Shown here piece after piece: positions 44,187-52,559 of a stretch of DNA of 64,000 nt (its first letter is position 1; each line of letters opens with the position of its first letter). The notes beneath the pieces are model-generated. The model ran no database searches and had not been told where the DNA came from. It worked only from the letters and a program-made list of their open reading frames with translations. Origin of the DNA: Pseudomonadota bacterium (lineage in GTDB: Bacteria > Pseudomonadota > Gammaproteobacteria > Burkholderiales > Rhodocyclaceae); the NCBI GenBank assembly GCA_018241695.1, contig JAFEDH010000002.1, positions 124,001-188,000 of the forward strand, given 5' to 3'. A program made the translations under genes and the position numbers.

Positions 44187-44869
44187 GATGCCCCTTCGCT
44201 TCCGGGGGGCTGTAGCTTGAACTGCCACTGGCAAACACATCCTCCGTCCCGGCATCCGAATTTGGGCAGCTTGAGCGGGGTCACCTTGATGTTGCGGTTC
44301 ATGTGATCGACGCCCGCTTGCAGGCCAACCCATTCGAGTTCTTCGCAGACGTGTTTTTGTACGGTTTCATCTCCCGCCTGCTCCAGGGCATCGAGGATGT
44401 CGCAACGATTGACTGTCAGGACACCGGTATTCTCGTCTTCCATGTGGCAGGAAACTCCGGCGATACCCATCAGCCCGGGATCGATCTGGAGGTGCTTCAT
44501 CCAGTCCTCGACCGTGGTGCCGCTGATGTTCATGGCCAGGCGGGGCAGGGTTGATTCGACGAAGCAGCCATTGTTGGGTACCTCGAACCAGACCTTGCGG
44601 CTTAGTTCCAGTGAAGCCTCCTGTCCGAATTTCGTTTCCACGGCACCTCGCCAGGCGGCATCTATGTTCAGGTACATTTTTGTGGCAACCTTCCACAGCT
44701 GGATATGGGCGGTCTTGGAAAGGTCGCGCTCCACATCCAGATGAGGGTCGAACGGGCCGCTGTAGTCATCTCGTTCACCACCTGCGGATGGGTTCTTGGG
44801 CTTGGCGGTGCGCCGCAGATCTTCCACGGTGATACCAAAGACGCCTTTGCCGTCGTCCTGCGTTGTCAT
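44183..44869 (-). CDS. Cys-containing protein of unknown function
   Basis: 228 aa, no signal peptide. Conserved-looking segments: TKMYLNIDAAWRGAVETKFG, GVSCHMEDENTGVL, HVCEELEWVGLQAGVDHMN and a C-terminal FGCRDGGCVCQWQFKL. The Cys and His could bind a metal. The WVGLQA...N...VTPLKLP pattern recalls a DUF6125-like domain, but I cannot confirm that. It overlaps the esterase start by 4 nt and lies in the middle of the operon. Confidence 0.7.
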   Translation of the reverse strand: MTTQDDGKGVFGITVEDLRRTAKPKNPSAGGERDDYSGPFDPHLDVERDLSKTAHIQLWKVATKMYLNIDAAWRGAVETKFGQEASLELSRKVWFEVPNNGCFVESTLPRLAMNISGTTVEDWMKHLQIDPGLMGIAGVSCHMEDENTGVLTVNRCDILDALEQAGDETVQKHVCEELEWVGLQAGVDHMNRNIKVTPLKLPKFGCRDGGCVCQWQFKLQPPGSEGAS

Positions 44870-44898
44870 TTTCCTGTCTCCTTGTATCGAGTTGCGGA

Positions 44899-45771
44899 TT
44901 AGTCCATTCGCTGAATGATTTCTTCACTGAACCGCTTGATCGCATCCAGCTGGGCCTGCAGGGTGATGGACGGGTCATTCATGTCCCAGGGGATGGCACC
45001 GGCATCTGTCAGGCCCAGGTCACGCAGTCGGCGGAAATCGTCCAGGGTGCGGGCCGAATAGTCGAGGCCGTGGATAACGTAATCCTTACGCTGGATCGTC
45101 CCTAATTCGGTGCGATAGCGGTTCAGTTCATGAACCAGGGCCTTGAGAGTGTCGTAGTCGGTATTGGCTGCGATCCAGCCATCGCCGGTTTTTGCAGCAC
45201 GACGAAGGGCCGGCTTGGCATGGCCGCCGATGTAGATGGGGATGGGCCGGGTCGGTGCCGGATTCATCTTCAACGGTCCGAAACTGTAGTTTTCGCTGTG
45301 ATACTCGAAATAGTCGCCACTCATGCAGCCGCGAATAATTTCGATGCATTCATCCATCAGCCTGCCGCGTTTGTCGAAATCGACACCGTTGTAGGTGAAG
45401 TCCTCTTTCCATGGGCTGATTCCGGCACCGAGGGCGATGCGATTGTTGGATATCACAGCCAGGGAGGTCAGCAACTTGGCCAGCACCAGCGGCTGGCGTA
45501 CCGGAACCTTGAGCACACTGGGATAGAAACGCAGTGTTTGTGTCACCGCCGCCATGGTGGACATCGCGATGAAAGGTTCGATGAAGGGTGAGGACGAGAT
45601 GTACTGGCGGATTGCCTCGGTGTCGGCGTATGGGTAATCGGATTCGGTGACCTTGGGGAAGAACAGGCTGTCCGACATCACCAGGGTGGTCCAGCCGGCC
45701 GCTTCGGCGGCCTGGGCGATGTCGACATAACGACGGTAATCGCAGAAACCGAGCATCAGGGTAAAGCGCAT
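44899..45771 (-). CDS. Luciferase-like (LLM class) flavin oxidoreductase
   Basis: 290 aa, TIM-barrel of the bacterial luciferase family. SLAVISNNRIALGAGISPWK and DFDKRGRLMDECIEIIRG are family hallmarks, as is IPIYIGGHAKPALRRAAKTG. Many such enzymes use FMN or F420; no F420 genes are in the window. It may be a monooxygenase or reductase in the pathway. Follows the SDR gene across an intercistronic hairpin. Confidence 0.87.
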   Translation of the reverse strand: MRFTLMLGFCDYRRYVDIAQAAEAAGWTTLVMSDSLFFPKVTESDYPYADTEAIRQYISSSPFIEPFIAMSTMAAVTQTLRFYPSVLKVPVRQPLVLAKLLTSLAVISNNRIALGAGISPWKEDFTYNGVDFDKRGRLMDECIEIIRGCMSGDYFEYHSENYSFGPLKMNPAPTRPIPIYIGGHAKPALRRAAKTGDGWIAANTDYDTLKALVHELNRYRTELGTIQRKDYVIHGLDYSARTLDDFRRLRDLGLTDAGAIPWDMNDPSITLQAQLDAIKRFSEEIIQRMD

Positions 45772-45798
45772 GGAAATCTTCCAGGAAAATCGGGGAAT

Positions 45799-45825
45799 GG
45801 TTCCCTCCCTTGCAGGGAGGGAACC
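45799..45825. other. Intercistronic hairpin between SDR and luciferase-like genes
   Basis: GGTTCCCTCCC and GGGAGGGAACC, 11-nt perfect arms with a 5-nt centre, 7 nt after the SDR stop on the minus strand. No T-run follows in the direction of transcription, so mRNA processing or stability is more likely than full termination. Confidence 0.6.
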
Positions 45826-45831
45826 TCATTT

Positions 45832-46620
45832 TTAATGGGGGATGTAAGCCCCGCCGTTGACGTCGAGGGATGCCCCGGTGACCATCGACGCGTAGTCCGA
45901 TGCGAGGAAGATCACGGGCTTTGCGCATTCCGTGTCGGTAGGGATCAGGTTAAGGGCGTGCATCTTGGCGATCTCGGCCTTGAGCACCTCCTCGGTAACT
46001 CCGGCGCTGGCTGCCTGGTGCTTCACGTGGCCTTCCACGGCAGGGCCCCACATCCAGCCCATGAAGGCGGAATTGAAGCGGATACCGGCAGCGCCGTATT
46101 CGAGGGCCAGATGGGCTGTGGCACTGGCGAGGGCTGCCTTGGAAGCGGCATAGTCGATCTGCCCGATCATCGGTTTGCGCACGGTCATGGTGTTCACCAT
46201 GACGACCGCGCCACCGCCCTGCTTTTTCATGATGGGGATGACCGCCTGGGTCAAGGTCAGGGTGCCGAACAGGTTGACCTTGAAGACGTTGTCCCACTCC
46301 TTCAGGTTGCTGTCTTCGAAGGGGGACAGGTTGCCACCGTTGTAGGCGCTGTTGATCAGGGCGTCGATACGGCCAAAACGCTCCACCGTCTGTTGAACCA
46401 CTCGGGCCACATCGGCCGTGTTCGAAATATCGGCCGGGGTCTTGAGGATCTGGCACCCCGGAACCTCCGATTTAATCAACGCTTCGGCTTCATCGAGTTT
46501 CTGTGCAGTGCGGGCCAGCAGGACAACTTTTGCACCCTGGCGGGCCGCTTCCTGAGCCAGCTTGATACCCAGTCCCGGGCCGATACCACTGACGATGGTG
46601 ACCTTGTCTTTCAAAAGCAT
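45832..46620 (-). CDS. SDR-family oxidoreductase
   Basis: 262 aa. Cofactor motif VSGIGPGLG; Y-A-A-S-K is intact (QIDYAASKAAL). The residue that should be the catalytic Ser falls in VNTMTVRK, so Thr probably takes its place. The end GASLDVNGGAYIPH is normal. It follows the NTF2-fold gene by 21 nt in the leftward operon. Confidence 0.87.
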   Translation of the reverse strand: MLLKDKVTIVSGIGPGLGIKLAQEAARQGAKVVLLARTAQKLDEAEALIKSEVPGCQILKTPADISNTADVARVVQQTVERFGRIDALINSAYNGGNLSPFEDSNLKEWDNVFKVNLFGTLTLTQAVIPIMKKQGGGAVVMVNTMTVRKPMIGQIDYAASKAALASATAHLALEYGAAGIRFNSAFMGWMWGPAVEGHVKHQAASAGVTEEVLKAEIAKMHALNLIPTDTECAKPVIFLASDYASMVTGASLDVNGGAYIPH

Positions 46621-46641
46621 GATGCCTCCTTGATCTTGGGG

Positions 46642-47079
46642 TCAGGCAGCGAAATCCAGCATCGCCTGACGAATGGTTTCGGGATTTACATATTCGCGCC
46701 AATAGCTCACCTTGCCCTCGCGGAAATGGAAAATTCCCAGGTATTTGTTGCTGTAGGTACGGTTCTTTGGCCGATAGTTGCTGCGGGAGTAGTACTCGAC
46801 CACCAGCTTGTCCGGATCGACGAGTTCGTAGATCTGGGTGATCTGATAGTCAAAGGGATCGAATTCGGCAGAGCCTTCCCGGATGACACGCATCAGCTCT
46901 GTACTGGTTTCAAGTTGCTCCGGAAAATCGGGGACCGGCGGGTAGGGCCAGTCCGAAACCAGATCCGGTGTCAGGTACTGTTTGCAGAGATCGAATTCCT
47001 TGCGCCCCAGGTGGTGCAGCATGGTGCGAAAGGTTTCGATGTTCTTCTGGCGCCGTTCGGCACTGGTTTCGATACTCAT
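46642..47079 (-). CDS. NTF2-fold (SnoaL-like) protein
   Basis: 145 aa. RRQKNIETFRTMLHHLGRKE, YLTPDLVSDWPYP and EYYSRSNYRPKNRTYSNKYL fit the small SnoaL-like isomerase/limonene-epoxide-hydrolase type fold. The Trp/Tyr-rich pocket suggests a hydrophobic ligand. Second NTF2-fold gene of this operon, after the KSI-like one; the cluster has a third at 41094. Confidence 0.78.
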   Translation of the reverse strand: MSIETSAERRQKNIETFRTMLHHLGRKEFDLCKQYLTPDLVSDWPYPPVPDFPEQLETSTELMRVIREGSAEFDPFDYQITQIYELVDPDKLVVEYYSRSNYRPKNRTYSNKYLGIFHFREGKVSYWREYVNPETIRQAMLDFAA

Positions 47080-47102
47080 TGTGCTTCTCCCGAGAGGGCT
47101 CG

Positions 47103-47537
47103 TCAGGCGCCAGTTACCTTTTTCAGATCGGCCGCCACTTTTTCGGAATCCCAGAAGGCGCGCAGTGACAGGATCTTGCCGGCAGCATCGACTTTGTAGA
47201 TGGTCACCATGGGGGTTTCAAAGCGGATGCCACCGGGCAGGGCATTGGTGCCGATCCAGACATTGGCGCATTCGTCGCCACAGGGGTAGGACTGGTGAAT
47301 GGTGAAATCGAAATTGCCGTCACCGATCACCATGTCCCAGAACCGGCTGATGGCTTCCTTGCCCTGATGGCCCTTGCCGGTCGGGTCGAGGGGAGAGGGA
47401 CCGACGGGATCCTGGATCACCGCATTTTCGGCGAAGAGGGCGAGCCAGGCTGCCTTGTTCTTTTCCTTCACCATCTGGGGCGAGACGAAGCTGGCGCGCT
47501 GGGCAGGGTGCGGGGCATTGAGATCGATCTTGATCAT
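47103..47537 (-). CDS. Ketosteroid-isomerase-like NTF2-fold protein
   Basis: 144 aa. The segment AENAVIQDPVGPSP matches the catalytic-base region of delta5-3-ketosteroid isomerase (D-P-V-G), with D43 as the base. AAGKILSLRAFW matches the C-terminal strand. The second acid of classical enzymes appears replaced (Thr in MVTIYK). First gene of the leftward operon, divergent from an SDR with a cluster motif between. Isomerase action on a steroid-like enone is inferred. Confidence 0.75.
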   Translation of the reverse strand: MIKIDLNAPHPAQRASFVSPQMVKEKNKAAWLALFAENAVIQDPVGPSPLDPTGKGHQGKEAISRFWDMVIGDGNFDFTIHQSYPCGDECANVWIGTNALPGGIRFETPMVTIYKVDAAGKILSLRAFWDSEKVAADLKKVTGA

Positions 47538-47630
47538 GGTGTGGTCTCCTCCATGAGGCCGGGTTTGTGAAATAAAAAAACCATCATTTGTGGTCAGGAC
47601 GATTGTCCGATCAACCGGGGAAGAGGTTCT

Positions 47631-47646
47631 TCACCCCTTTGGGTAA
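47631..47646. promoter_or_regulatory. Cluster palindromic motif, copy 3
   Basis: TCACCCCTTTGGGTAA, 94 nt upstream of the KSI-like gene and 112 nt upstream of the SDR at 47759, so it could serve both promoters. Confidence 0.5.
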
Positions 47647-47758
47647 AACAAGCAATTTCACCTGGTTTCCAAAACCCATCGTGCAAATTTTCAACCATGC
47701 TTCATACGATGCCGCTACGGCAGATGACGGACGATTTTCCTTTTGGCACGAGGTGAGC

Positions 47759-48553
47759 ATGAAACTGGATTTCACAGGGAAGCGGGCGGTCGTGAGCGGC
47801 TCCACCAGCGGTATCGGATTTGCGATCGCACAACAGCTATGCCTTTCCGGCGCGGCGGTAACCATTACGGGGCGGGTGCAGGAACATGTGGATCATGCCG
47901 TTGAGTCCATCCACAAGGCGGGTTGTGATCTGTCGATTCAGGGAGTGATGGCCGATCTGGGTACGGCCGTCGGTGCTGCAACCCTGATCGAGCGGGTGCC
48001 AGAGGCCGATATTCTTATCAACAATCTCGGTATCTTCGAGTGGCGGGAATTCTTCCAGACTTCCGATGAGGACTGGGAGCGCATGTTCCAGGTCAATGTG
48101 ATGAGCGGGGTGCGGCTTTCCCGTCACTACGCGCAGGGCATGATGAAACGTGGCTGGGGGCGTGTCCAGTTCGTATCCAGTGAAGCGGCAGTCCAGACCC
48201 CGCCGGAGATGGTGCATTACGGCGTGTCGAAGACTGCCCAGCTGGGGCTTTCGCGAGGGCTGGCGGAATCCCTGGCAGGCACCGGGGTGACCGTGAATGC
48301 CATTCTGCCGGGGCCTACCCGAACCACGGGTGCGGATGAATTCTTTGAACGGCTGGGACGGGAGCAAGGCATCAGCGCTGCCCTCGCGGAATCCGAGTTC
48401 GTCGTCAGGAATCGTCCCAGTTCCCTGATCCGACGCATGGCGACAGCGGAAGAGGTGGCTTATATGTCGGTGTTCCTTGCCTCGGAACAGGCCTCGGTAA
48501 CGACCGGCGATGCGATTCGTGTGGATGGTGGCATTGTCCGGTCCATACTCTGA
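47759..48553 (+). CDS. SDR-family oxidoreductase
   Basis: 264 aa. Cofactor motif VSGSTSGIGFA, NNLGIFEW, Ser in VSSEAAVQ and Y-G-V-S-K. The start MKLDFTGKRA has GAGGTGA close upstream. The longer frame upstream has no SDR content. Single gene between divergent and convergent neighbours; ends 12 nt from the convergent MFS gene. Confidence 0.88.
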   Translation: MKLDFTGKRAVVSGSTSGIGFAIAQQLCLSGAAVTITGRVQEHVDHAVESIHKAGCDLSIQGVMADLGTAVGAATLIERVPEADILINNLGIFEWREFFQTSDEDWERMFQVNVMSGVRLSRHYAQGMMKRGWGRVQFVSSEAAVQTPPEMVHYGVSKTAQLGLSRGLAESLAGTGVTVNAILPGPTRTTGADEFFERLGREQGISAALAESEFVVRNRPSSLIRRMATAEEVAYMSVFLASEQASVTTGDAIRVDGGIVRSIL

Positions 48554-48565
48554 GCTCTTTCTGTC

Positions 48566-49801
48566 TTACGCCTCCCGGGCTGCCGAGTTCTGCCGCGGGA
48601 GATAGCCGTAGGCAACGCCTGCCGCAATCAGTGCACCAATCACCACGAACACGCCGTGAATGCCGAAGGCCATGCGGACCGGTGCGACGACCAGCGGGTT
48701 CATGAAGTCACCCAGGTAAACCGCCGTATAGAAGAGGCCGCCGGCCCGGGTACGTAGCTCGTCCGGGGCTTTTTGCAGCAACAGATACAAAAGATGCGGC
48801 AGCAACACGCCGCTGCCGATCCCGGCAAGGGCCGAGCCGGTGGCGGTGAATGCGATCCCGCTGGTCACGCCAATCAGGATATAACCGATGGCCATCAGCG
48901 CCAGTCCGATGCGGAATGTCCATGCACCGCCGATGCGGTCACGAACCCATCCGTAGGACCAGGAACTGGAAGCATTGGTAATCGCGCTGGAGGCGAGCAC
49001 GATGGATTGCAGGACCGGGCTGGTCGTGCCGTCAGCGGTCAGCAGGAAGGCAATCTGCACCGCATTGGTGAAATGGGCCACCATGACGATCATGATGAGA
49101 AGGTAGGTCCGCCACAGGACTTTGATGACCTGCCAGCTACTAGCCGATGTATGGGTTGATGAGTCTTCCTGCACAGTCGAAACATCACCACGACGGAACT
49201 GGCTGCGGACCATGAAGGCCAGGACAAGCAGGATAAATCCCAAACCATAGAGGGAAAAGGGTGCCCGCCAGCCACCGCTTTCCGCGACCCGTCCGGCGAT
49301 CAGCAGGGATGCGACGCCGAAGAATGCGCCGGCACCCCCTTGATAGCCGAGGATGCGGGCCCTGGCAGCGTCGTGATAGCGCTGACTGATCAGGGCCAGG
49401 GTCGCGGTGCCGACGCCACATGCGGCGATGCCGACAAGCAGCCGTAACCCCAGCAGCAGATCGATGCGTTCCACATAAGCGCCGCCTGTCCCGGCCAGAC
49501 CGAAGGTCAGCAGCATTGAAAGCAGCAGCACCCGGGGGCCGACTTTCTCGCCCAGCCAGCCGGTCAGCCAGCCGCCGATGATGATGCCCACACCGGGCAT
49601 GGTCATCACCAGTTGTGCCGCCAGGGCGCCATCCAGGGAAGGTGTGGCGAAATGGGTCGCAATGGCGGGGAGCACCGGACCCAATGCAGTGAACATCAGC
49701 GCCATGCAGGGACCGCTGGAGATCAATATCAGCAGGGTGATCCAGTGATAAAGGGGACGGGGAGCAGCGTCGGATGTCATCAGTCGGTACCGGAACATCA
49801 T
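48566..49801 (-). CDS. MFS transporter
   Basis: 411 aa, about 12 membrane helices. GWLTGWLGEKVGPRVLLL is the loop 2-3 MFS signature. No ribosome site is visible at the ATG pair 49801/49798; an ATG at 49780 (MTSDAAPRP) is also possible. The start lies next to the T-run of the receptor terminator. Cytoplasmic-membrane import of the substrate taken up by the TonB receptor is a natural role. Confidence 0.87.
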   Translation of the reverse strand: MMFRYRLMTSDAAPRPLYHWITLLILISSGPCMALMFTALGPVLPAIATHFATPSLDGALAAQLVMTMPGVGIIIGGWLTGWLGEKVGPRVLLLSMLLTFGLAGTGGAYVERIDLLLGLRLLVGIAACGVGTATLALISQRYHDAARARILGYQGGAGAFFGVASLLIAGRVAESGGWRAPFSLYGLGFILLVLAFMVRSQFRRGDVSTVQEDSSTHTSASSWQVIKVLWRTYLLIMIVMVAHFTNAVQIAFLLTADGTTSPVLQSIVLASSAITNASSSWSYGWVRDRIGGAWTFRIGLALMAIGYILIGVTSGIAFTATGSALAGIGSGVLLPHLLYLLLQKAPDELRTRAGGLFYTAVYLGDFMNPLVVAPVRMAFGIHGVFVVIGALIAAGVAYGYLPRQNSAAREA

Positions 49802-49802
49802 G

Positions 49803-49837
49803 AAAAAAAGCCCCGGCCTCCATACGGAGACCGGGGC
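49803..49837 (-). terminator. Strong terminator of the TonB receptor gene
   Basis: Minus strand: GCCCCGG/CCGGGGC with a further TCTCC/GGAGG stem, followed by TTTTTTTC. It lies 22 nt after the receptor stop and directly before the MFS start. Confidence 0.88.
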
Positions 49838-49858
49838 GGGGGGAGGACCTATGCGGGA

Positions 49859-52189
49859 TCAATAATCAATCGCAAAATCGATTCCATAGGTCTTGGGCTG
49901 CTGGAAAGTGCCTGTAATGGAGTTGCCTCCCAGGGTGAACAGGAACTCGGGTTTGTTGTTGTTGAGGAGGTTGCGGCCCCAGATCGAAACCCTGCCTGTC
50001 GTACGGGTATCCAGCTTGATATTGGCCAGGGTGTAACGGGCACTGAGGTTGGTCTGGGCTTTCAGGATGGCCTGCTGATCCAGGGCGGGATTCGCGACCT
50101 CCCCGGGCTTGCCGCAACCCAGCTTGACCTGCGACAGGCCGGCCGGACAGTTCAGCCGATAGGCATCGTCGCGCCAGCTCAAGTCCATGCGGAAACTCGG
50201 ACGTACGCCGTTGTTCCATCTCTGGAACTCGTAGTTCATGCCGGCCGACAGGGTCTGCTTGGGCTGGTAGGTTCGGACCTGTCCGTCGGTATTCACCTTG
50301 GTGTAGCCGTAGGAGCCATTCAGGGTCAGACCTTCCATCGGGATGTAATTCACTTCGAGTTCAAGGCCATCGGATTTCGCTTCACCTACGTTCTGCAAAA
50401 CATAGCCGGTCCCGCTGAAGCCTTCGACCTGGAGATTCGTTCGTTTCATGTGGTAGACCGAGCCGTTGAAGCGCAGGTGGTTCTGCAGGGCATTGGCTTT
50501 GACACCGAACTCATAGGATTTGACTTCCTCCGGCAAAAAGCTCTTGCCTTGCAGCGATCCGCCAGAAACATAGCCTGTCGCATATTTGGCGTAGACGTTG
50601 ACGTCCGGCGTGATCTTGTAGGTTGCCGACAGATCGTAATCGTTGTGGCTTCCGCTGTAGTTGAAATCCTGATTCACGATTCCGGGAAGGACAACAAAGG
50701 GTCCGAAGGCCAGATGGCCTGCGTAATCCACATGCTCCTTGCGATTGTCCTGGGTATGGCGATAGCCGCCACTGATGTCCCACTGGTTGATGTGCCAGGT
50801 GGCGTGACCATAGATGGCGTTGGAACGATTGTCAGTAGTGACTTTCTGGCCGATGAAATAGTTCGTGCCGGGATCGATCATGGTCAACGCTCCCGGTGTC
50901 AGAATGCCGCCGCCCAGCGCGCCAATGCTGATCGGATTGTCCAGCTTGGCTTTTTCCTCGAACAGGAACAGGCCGGCAATCCAGTCCCAGCTGGCAGACT
51001 TGCCCAGCAACTGGAATTCATGGGAAGACTGGTGCTGATCCTCGTTGCGAACGGTCCAGCCCGGGGTCCAGAAGCTGGTGCCGTTGGTCCACAGGCCGGC
51101 GCCGTAGAACCCGTTGATGCCGTAGTTGATGTTGTATTTGCGGAATCCGCCGATGTACTTTGCCGTCACCGAATCGGAAATTTCGTATTGGGCGGTCAGG
51201 GAATGACCTTCAACCTTCATCCGGGTCGGCGTTTCAAAGGGAGCGGGAAGGCTGCTTTGATAGCTGAACCCCACCGGAAGTGAAACCTGTGCGTATCCCG
51301 CGGGTGGCGTCTGGGGATCCAGATTCATGAGCTGGCGGTAGGCCAGGGTCAGGGTGTTGTCGTTGTAGTCGTATTTGTAATCCACTTTCAGACGGTCGAT
51401 GCCGGTATAACGCAGCGCGATGACGGCCATGTCCTTGTTGTTCGCTCCGCCGGTATCGCTGGTGGTTTTGGAGCCGAATCCGTTACTGAAATTGAAGGTG
51501 CTGCGCGGCGCGCTGTTGCTCACCCAGCCATTGTTCTCCTGATGGCCGACCGTAATCCGCGCGGCCAGGCCATTCCATACGGGCAGATCAAGGGAAACCT
51601 TTTGCCGGCGGTCGTTATAGTTTCCGAAGCCCATCTCGGCGTGAAAATCAAATTCGCCGGTGGGTGCCGTTGTAATCATGTTGATCGCGCCACCGGTCGA
51701 GTTGCGGCCAAAGAGCGTGCCCTGGGGACCGCGCATGACTTCCACCTGGGCCAGGTCGGCAATGTCGAAGCTTGCCGCACCCACGCGACCGAGGTATACG
51801 CCATCGACATAAACACCCACACCGGAATCGACCTGGGGGTTCAGGGAGCCGTTGGAAATGCCGCGGAACTGAAGCTGCGGGGCCACGCTGCCGCCCTGTT
51901 GCTGGATGTAGACGTTGGGAATGGCCTGACCAACGGCCACGATGCTGTCGATTCTCATGTCGGACAGATCCTTGCTGCTGATGGCGGTGATCGAGGTCGG
52001 CACATCCTGCAGCTTTTCCTCTTTCCGGCGCGCGGTGACCACGACTTCTTCCAGGGTCTGGGTGCGCTTGTCGGCGGAGGTTTCGGATTCCGCTGCATGA
52101 ACGCTGAGGCTCAGGCCGCCAAAGCAGGCGGGGGCGCTCAGGGCAAGCACGATGCTTCGATGCAGCAGGCTACGATTGGGTAACTTCAT
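49859..52189 (-). CDS. TonB-dependent outer-membrane receptor
   Basis: 776 aa. Signal peptide MKLPNRSLLHRSIVLALSAP, TonB box-like TLEEVVVTARRKEEKL, plug domain (DVPTSITAISSKDL, VEVMRGPQGTLFGRNSTGGA) and beta-barrel ending in YGIDFAIDY with a terminal aromatic. This group (long VYVDGVYLGR, SDGLELE) imports large or hydrophobic organics in many proteobacteria. ATG 52189 has AGGAGAAG upstream. Divergent from the SDR-reductase operon. Confidence 0.92.
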   Translation of the reverse strand: MKLPNRSLLHRSIVLALSAPACFGGLSLSVHAAESETSADKRTQTLEEVVVTARRKEEKLQDVPTSITAISSKDLSDMRIDSIVAVGQAIPNVYIQQQGGSVAPQLQFRGISNGSLNPQVDSGVGVYVDGVYLGRVGAASFDIADLAQVEVMRGPQGTLFGRNSTGGAINMITTAPTGEFDFHAEMGFGNYNDRRQKVSLDLPVWNGLAARITVGHQENNGWVSNSAPRSTFNFSNGFGSKTTSDTGGANNKDMAVIALRYTGIDRLKVDYKYDYNDNTLTLAYRQLMNLDPQTPPAGYAQVSLPVGFSYQSSLPAPFETPTRMKVEGHSLTAQYEISDSVTAKYIGGFRKYNINYGINGFYGAGLWTNGTSFWTPGWTVRNEDQHQSSHEFQLLGKSASWDWIAGLFLFEEKAKLDNPISIGALGGGILTPGALTMIDPGTNYFIGQKVTTDNRSNAIYGHATWHINQWDISGGYRHTQDNRKEHVDYAGHLAFGPFVVLPGIVNQDFNYSGSHNDYDLSATYKITPDVNVYAKYATGYVSGGSLQGKSFLPEEVKSYEFGVKANALQNHLRFNGSVYHMKRTNLQVEGFSGTGYVLQNVGEAKSDGLELEVNYIPMEGLTLNGSYGYTKVNTDGQVRTYQPKQTLSAGMNYEFQRWNNGVRPSFRMDLSWRDDAYRLNCPAGLSQVKLGCGKPGEVANPALDQQAILKAQTNLSARYTLANIKLDTRTTGRVSIWGRNLLNNNKPEFLFTLGGNSITGTFQQPKTYGIDFAIDY

Positions 52190-52364
52190 TTGACTTCTCC
52201 TATGGCCAAGACAGCTTCCTGTCAATTTTTGCAGCAGTTGTAGGCGAGGGACCGCACGGGTATCACGCATTGGATGGTGCATAGCAATAAGGACGAGGTG
52301 ATGATTTGCGATCTGCCTTTGCCATCCGTAGGGCCATCATAGAAACATCAAGGTTAAACAATCG

Positions 52365-52380
52365 TCACCCTTTTGGGTGA
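52365..52380. promoter_or_regulatory. Cluster palindromic motif, copy 4 (perfect)
   Basis: TCACCCTTTTGGGTGA: perfect 6-nt arms, 176 nt upstream of the receptor gene. Confidence 0.6.
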
Positions 52381-52480
52381 CTTTGAAAATCGTTTTGATT
52401 CCGGCGTGCCATCCGACCTTGTCGAGGCCGCAAGATCATGCCTCTCGCGACTGCGCGGAATACCGTGCTCACTCTGGTCA

Positions 52481-52498
52481 TGACACCAAAAGGTGTGA
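52481..52498. promoter_or_regulatory. Cluster palindromic motif, copy 5
   Basis: TGACACCAAAAGGTGTGA: ACACC/GGTGT arms around AAAA, 62 nt upstream of the SDR gene. Its reverse strand shares the ACCTTTTGG core with copy 4. Confidence 0.5.
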
Positions 52499-52559
52499 TG
52501 TGGCGGGGTGGCAAATTCCTTAGATTGCAGGGCATTAATCGAGTTAATGAGGAGGCTTT

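Larger units (their letters stand above)
52190..52559. other. 370-nt divergent regulatory region
   Basis: Between the TonB receptor and the SDR operon. It holds two palindromic motifs (52365 and 52481) and the GGAGG ribosome site of the SDR. No coding sequence is seen. Confidence 0.7.

Noticed and set aside
44899..45771. F420-dependent enzyme for the luciferase-like protein
   Set aside because: The family uses FMN or F420. No F420 synthesis gene is in the window, so the cofactor is left open.
49613..51283. 556-aa open frame on the plus strand
   Set aside because: Antisense to the TonB receptor and MFS genes, both of which have clear motifs, signal sequence and ribosome sites or family structure.
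49859..52282. Longer TonB receptor starting at 52282
   Set aside because: The extra 31 residues precede a clear signal peptide, and the AGGAGAAG site is placed for the start at 52189.
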